Part shown: positions 20,919 to 22,788 of the stretch, piece by piece
How the letters are laid out: each line of letters starts with the position of its first letter
Numbering within the stretch: position 1 is the stretch's first letter
NCBI GenBank assembly: GCA_036258675.1
Contig: DATADD010000140.1
Location: 1 to 22,788 of the forward strand
DNA from: DATADD01 sp036258675
GTDB lineage: Bacteria; Actinomycetota; CADDZG01; WHSQ01
DNA: 22,788 bases
Direction: 5' to 3'
Notes under the pieces: generated by a model
Database searches by the model: none
Seen by the model: the letters and a program-made list of their open reading frames with translations, nothing else
Told to the model about the DNA's origin: nothing
Program-made: the position numbers and the translations under genes

Positions 20919-21569
20919 TCAGGCGAGCGGCGTCTCGTCCAGCCGCTCCCGCAGCTCCGAGATCGACTCGAACACCGCGGCCGCGCCGGCCTCGCGCAGC
21001 TCCTGCTCGGAGAAGCCTCCGGTCAGCACGCCGATCGTCTTCAGCCCCGCCCTCTCGGCCGCGATGCAGTCGAACGTCGAGTCGCCGATCATGACGCCGT
21101 CGCGGTCGGACACCTTGTCGAGAGCGGCCTCCACGATGTCGGGCTCGGGCTTGGTCGCCTCGACGTCGGCCGAGCTCGTCCATCCGTCCGCGACCTCGGC
21201 CGCGTCGAGCAGCTCGAGATAGTGGTCGAGCTCCTCCTGCTTGGCCGAGCTCGCCAGGACGACCGAGTGACCCCTCTTCTTGAGCTCGACGAGGAGGTCG
21301 CGCGCGCCGTCCATCGGCTCGCACTCGTCGATGAGCTCGGCGAACAGCTCCTTTTCGGCCGCGCGGATGTCGTCGCCCTTGTCCTCCGCGACGCGTTCAC
21401 CGACGAAGGTCGGAACCATGTGATCGCCGCCCATGCCGATGTGGCGATGGATCCGCCACATGGGGAGCACGATGCCGTTGTCGCGGAAGGCCCGGTACCA
21501 CGCGATCGCGTGCTGGTAGTTCGTGTCGACGAGCGTGCCGTCGACGTCGATCACGGCCACGGGACTCAT
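20919..21569 (-). CDS. HAD-superfamily hydrolase (phosphoglycolate phosphatase-like)
   Basis: 216 aa. Motif I is VIDVDGTLVDTNY, with nucleophile Asp8 and acid Asp10. Motif II is VVLASSAKQEEL, the motif III lysine is in EATKPEPDIVEAAL, and motif IV is VMIGDSTFDCIAA. A helical cap sits between motifs I and II (HAIAWYRAFRDNGIVLPMW), as in the PGP/beta-phosphoglucomutase-like subgroup. The substrate is unknown. ATG 21569 is preferred over GTG 21587, because TAGGGC lies seven bases before the ATG (leaderless pattern). It is divergent from selB and upstream of fdhD on the same strand; a role in selenium or formate metabolism is possible but unsupported. Confidence 0.88.
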   Translation of the reverse strand: MSPVAVIDVDGTLVDTNYQHAIAWYRAFRDNGIVLPMWRIHRHIGMGGDHMVPTFVGERVAEDKGDDIRAAEKELFAELIDECEPMDGARDLLVELKKRGHSVVLASSAKQEELDHYLELLDAAEVADGWTSSADVEATKPEPDIVEAALDKVSDRDGVMIGDSTFDCIAAERAGLKTIGVLTGGFSEQELREAGAAAVFESISELRERLDETPLA

Positions 21570-21576
21570 GCGCCCG

Positions 21577-21582
21577 GCCCTA
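21577..21582 (-). promoter_or_regulatory. Possible -10 box (TAGGGC) for the HAD gene
   Basis: On the minus strand TAGGGC is followed by seven bases and then ATG (21569). The last position differs from TANNNT, so it is weaker than the other leaderless boxes. Confidence 0.35.
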
Positions 21583-21624
21583 CCCACCCGCCGATGGGGC
21601 GAAACGGCGCTCGGATCGCAGCCT

Positions 21625-21630
21625 TATCGT
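21625..21630 (+). promoter_or_regulatory. -10 box (TATCGT) of the selB transcript
   Basis: TATCGT is followed by exactly six bases and then the GTG start of selB (21637). There is no ribosome binding site; a leaderless mRNA is likely. Confidence 0.6.
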
Positions 21631-21636
21631 CGCCTC

Positions 21637-22788
21637 GTGCACGTGATCGGAACCGCGGGCCACGTCGACCACGGCAAGTCCGCGCTCGTGGAGCGGCTGA
21701 CGGGCATCGACCCCGACCGGTTCGCGGAGGAGAAGAGGCGCGGGCTCACGATCGACCTCGGGTTCGCGTGGCTCGAGCTGCCGTCCGGGCGCGCCGTGGG
21801 CCTCATCGACGTCCCCGGACACGAGCGCTTCATAAAGAACATGCTCGCGGGGGCGGGCGGCATCTCGATCTGCCTCTTCGTCGTGGCCGCCAACGAGGGA
21901 TGGATGCCGCAGAGCGCCGAGCACCTCGGGATCCTCGAGGTGCTCAACGTCGCGCGCGGCGTCGTGGCGATCACCAAGAGCGACACGGTCGACGACGAGA
22001 CGCGGGATCTCGCCGTTCTCGAGGCGCGCGATCGCCTCGCGCCCACCTCGCTTCGGGACGCGCCGATCGTGGCCTGCTCGGCCGCGACGGGTCACGGCAT
22101 CGACGCGCTCGTCGCCGCGCTCGACGACGTCGTGGGCGCGACCCCCGATCCCCCCGACGAGGGGAGGGCGCGCCTGTGGATCGACCGGGTCTTCACGATC
22201 GCGGGCGCGGGCACCGTCGTGACCGGCACGCTCGCGGGAGGCCGCATCGCGGCCGGCGACGAGGTCGAGATCGCCCCCGAGGGCCGCCGGGCGCGCGTGC
22301 GCGGCCTTCAGACGCACAAGAAGGACGTGGGCGCCGCCGAGCCCGGGAGCCGCGTCGCGCTCAACCTCTCCGGGCTCGACCGGCGCGGGGCCCGGCGCGG
22401 CGACGCGGTCGTCCACCCGGGCGCGTGGCGCCCCACGGCGAGGATCGACGCCCGCCTCGTCGTACTGCCCCCCGCCGTCACCGGCGTCCGCCACGTGCTC
22501 GAGGAGCGCGGCGCGCACCTGCTCTACGCCGGCTCGGCCGAGACGCCGGCCCGCGTCAAGCTGCTGGAGCGGGACCGGGTCGAGCCCGGCGAGGCGGCGT
22601 TCGCTCAGCTCTACCTGCGCGATCCCCTGCCGCTGCAGCGCGGCGACCGCTTCGTGCTGCGCGACGCGGGCCGGGTCCTGACGCTCGGCGGCGGCGAGGT
22701 CCTCGACCCGCTCCCGCCGCCGGCCCGGCGGGGCGACCGGAACCACCTCGACCTGCTGCGCCGGGCCGCCGCGGCCGGACCCGGGGAC
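21637..22788 (+). CDS. selB: Selenocysteine-specific elongation factor SelB (C-terminus cut off)
   Basis: 384 codons are present and the frame is still open at the window end; full SelB is about 580-640 aa. SelB brings Sec-tRNA(Sec) to UGA codons marked by a SECIS hairpin. GTPase motifs are G1 AGHVDHGKS (residues 7-15), the switch I segment EEKRRGLTIDLGFAW, G3 DVPGH (58-62) and G4 TKSD (113-116). The RGLTIDLGFA form is specific to SelB rather than EF-Tu. Domains II and III follow (FTIAGAGTVVTGTLAGG, then GLQTHKKDVGAAEPGSRVAL and QLYLRDPLPLQRGDRFVLRD). The winged-helix domains that bind the SECIS are beyond the window. GTG 21637 is supported by the TATCGT box. Confidence 0.97.
   Translation, partial: MHVIGTAGHVDHGKSALVERLTGIDPDRFAEEKRRGLTIDLGFAWLELPSGRAVGLIDVPGHERFIKNMLAGAGGISICLFVVAANEGWMPQSAEHLGILEVLNVARGVVAITKSDTVDDETRDLAVLEARDRLAPTSLRDAPIVACSAATGHGIDALVAALDDVVGATPDPPDEGRARLWIDRVFTIAGAGTVVTGTLAGGRIAAGDEVEIAPEGRRARVRGLQTHKKDVGAAEPGSRVALNLSGLDRRGARRGDAVVHPGAWRPTARIDARLVVLPPAVTGVRHVLEERGAHLLYAGSAETPARVKLLERDRVEPGEAAFAQLYLRDPLPLQRGDRFVLRDAGRVLTLGGGEVLDPLPPPARRGDRNHLDLLRRAAAAGPGD

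Noticed and set aside
20850..21324. N-terminal extension of fdhD to about 21324
   Set aside because: It overlaps the HAD hydrolase in another frame and has no FdhD similarity; the family starts close to the LATEEPLEIRV block.

Overview
This is a very GC-rich, gene-dense window from what looks like a deep-branching or uncultivated member of the Actinomycetota. That rests on several sequence signs: a WhiB-type Fe-S regulator, an F420-dependent LLM oxidoreductase, a DUF664/DinB-type protein (a family often tied to mycothiol), PimB-like glycosyltransferase and PAC2 genes, many GTG/TTG starts, and many genes whose start codon lies 6-8 bases after a TANNNT box, as in leaderless actinobacterial mRNAs. 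No insertion sequence, phage gene or CRISPR array was seen. Coding density is high and no gene-free stretch exceeds about 210 bases.

Layout. 1-2237: a truncated YfhO-like membrane protein (minus strand) divergent from a small membrane-anchored protein with an extracellular domain. 2244-5565: a minus-strand copper-type operon (4-TM protein, exported coiled-coil/TM protein, CopC-CopD-YtkA fusion). 5704-6207: an exported beta-rich protein. 6226-7960: zinc alcohol/formaldehyde dehydrogenase with a small conserved partner. 8116-10629: DinB/DUF664 protein, the selenocysteine tRNA gene selC, ogt, a PAC2 protein and a small charged protein. 10691-12834: glycosyltransferase, short ribosome-hibernation protein and an overlapping TetR regulator. 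12844-14255: YjbQ and polyprenyl diphosphate synthase, overlapping by 4 bases. 14408-16571: a small membrane protein with a SigB/SigF-like promoter, then a methylenetetrahydrofolate reductase-like gene convergent with an F420-dependent oxidoreductase. 16634-18356: whiB with an apparent ATC start, two small stress-type genes and an orphan NarL-type response regulator. 18381-22788: selA, a c-di-GMP-I riboswitch, fdhD, a HAD hydrolase and selB (truncated by the window end).

The main theme is selenocysteine. selC (UCA anticodon), selA and selB are all here, with fdhD, the sulfur-transfer factor for formate dehydrogenase. This predicts a selenocysteine-containing formate dehydrogenase elsewhere in the genome; neither fdhA nor selD is in the window.

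The most unusual observation is a well-conserved GEMM-I (c-di-GMP-I) riboswitch aptamer in the gap between the convergent selA and fdhD genes. It lies on the fdhD strand and points into the 3' end of selA, with no credible protein gene directly behind it. It could therefore control a 3' UTR or an antisense RNA to selA, joining c-di-GMP signalling to selenoprotein synthesis; that function is inference. A second oddity is whiB: no ATG, GTG or TTG exists in frame ahead of its first cluster cysteine, but a good ribosome binding site sits five bases before an ATC codon.
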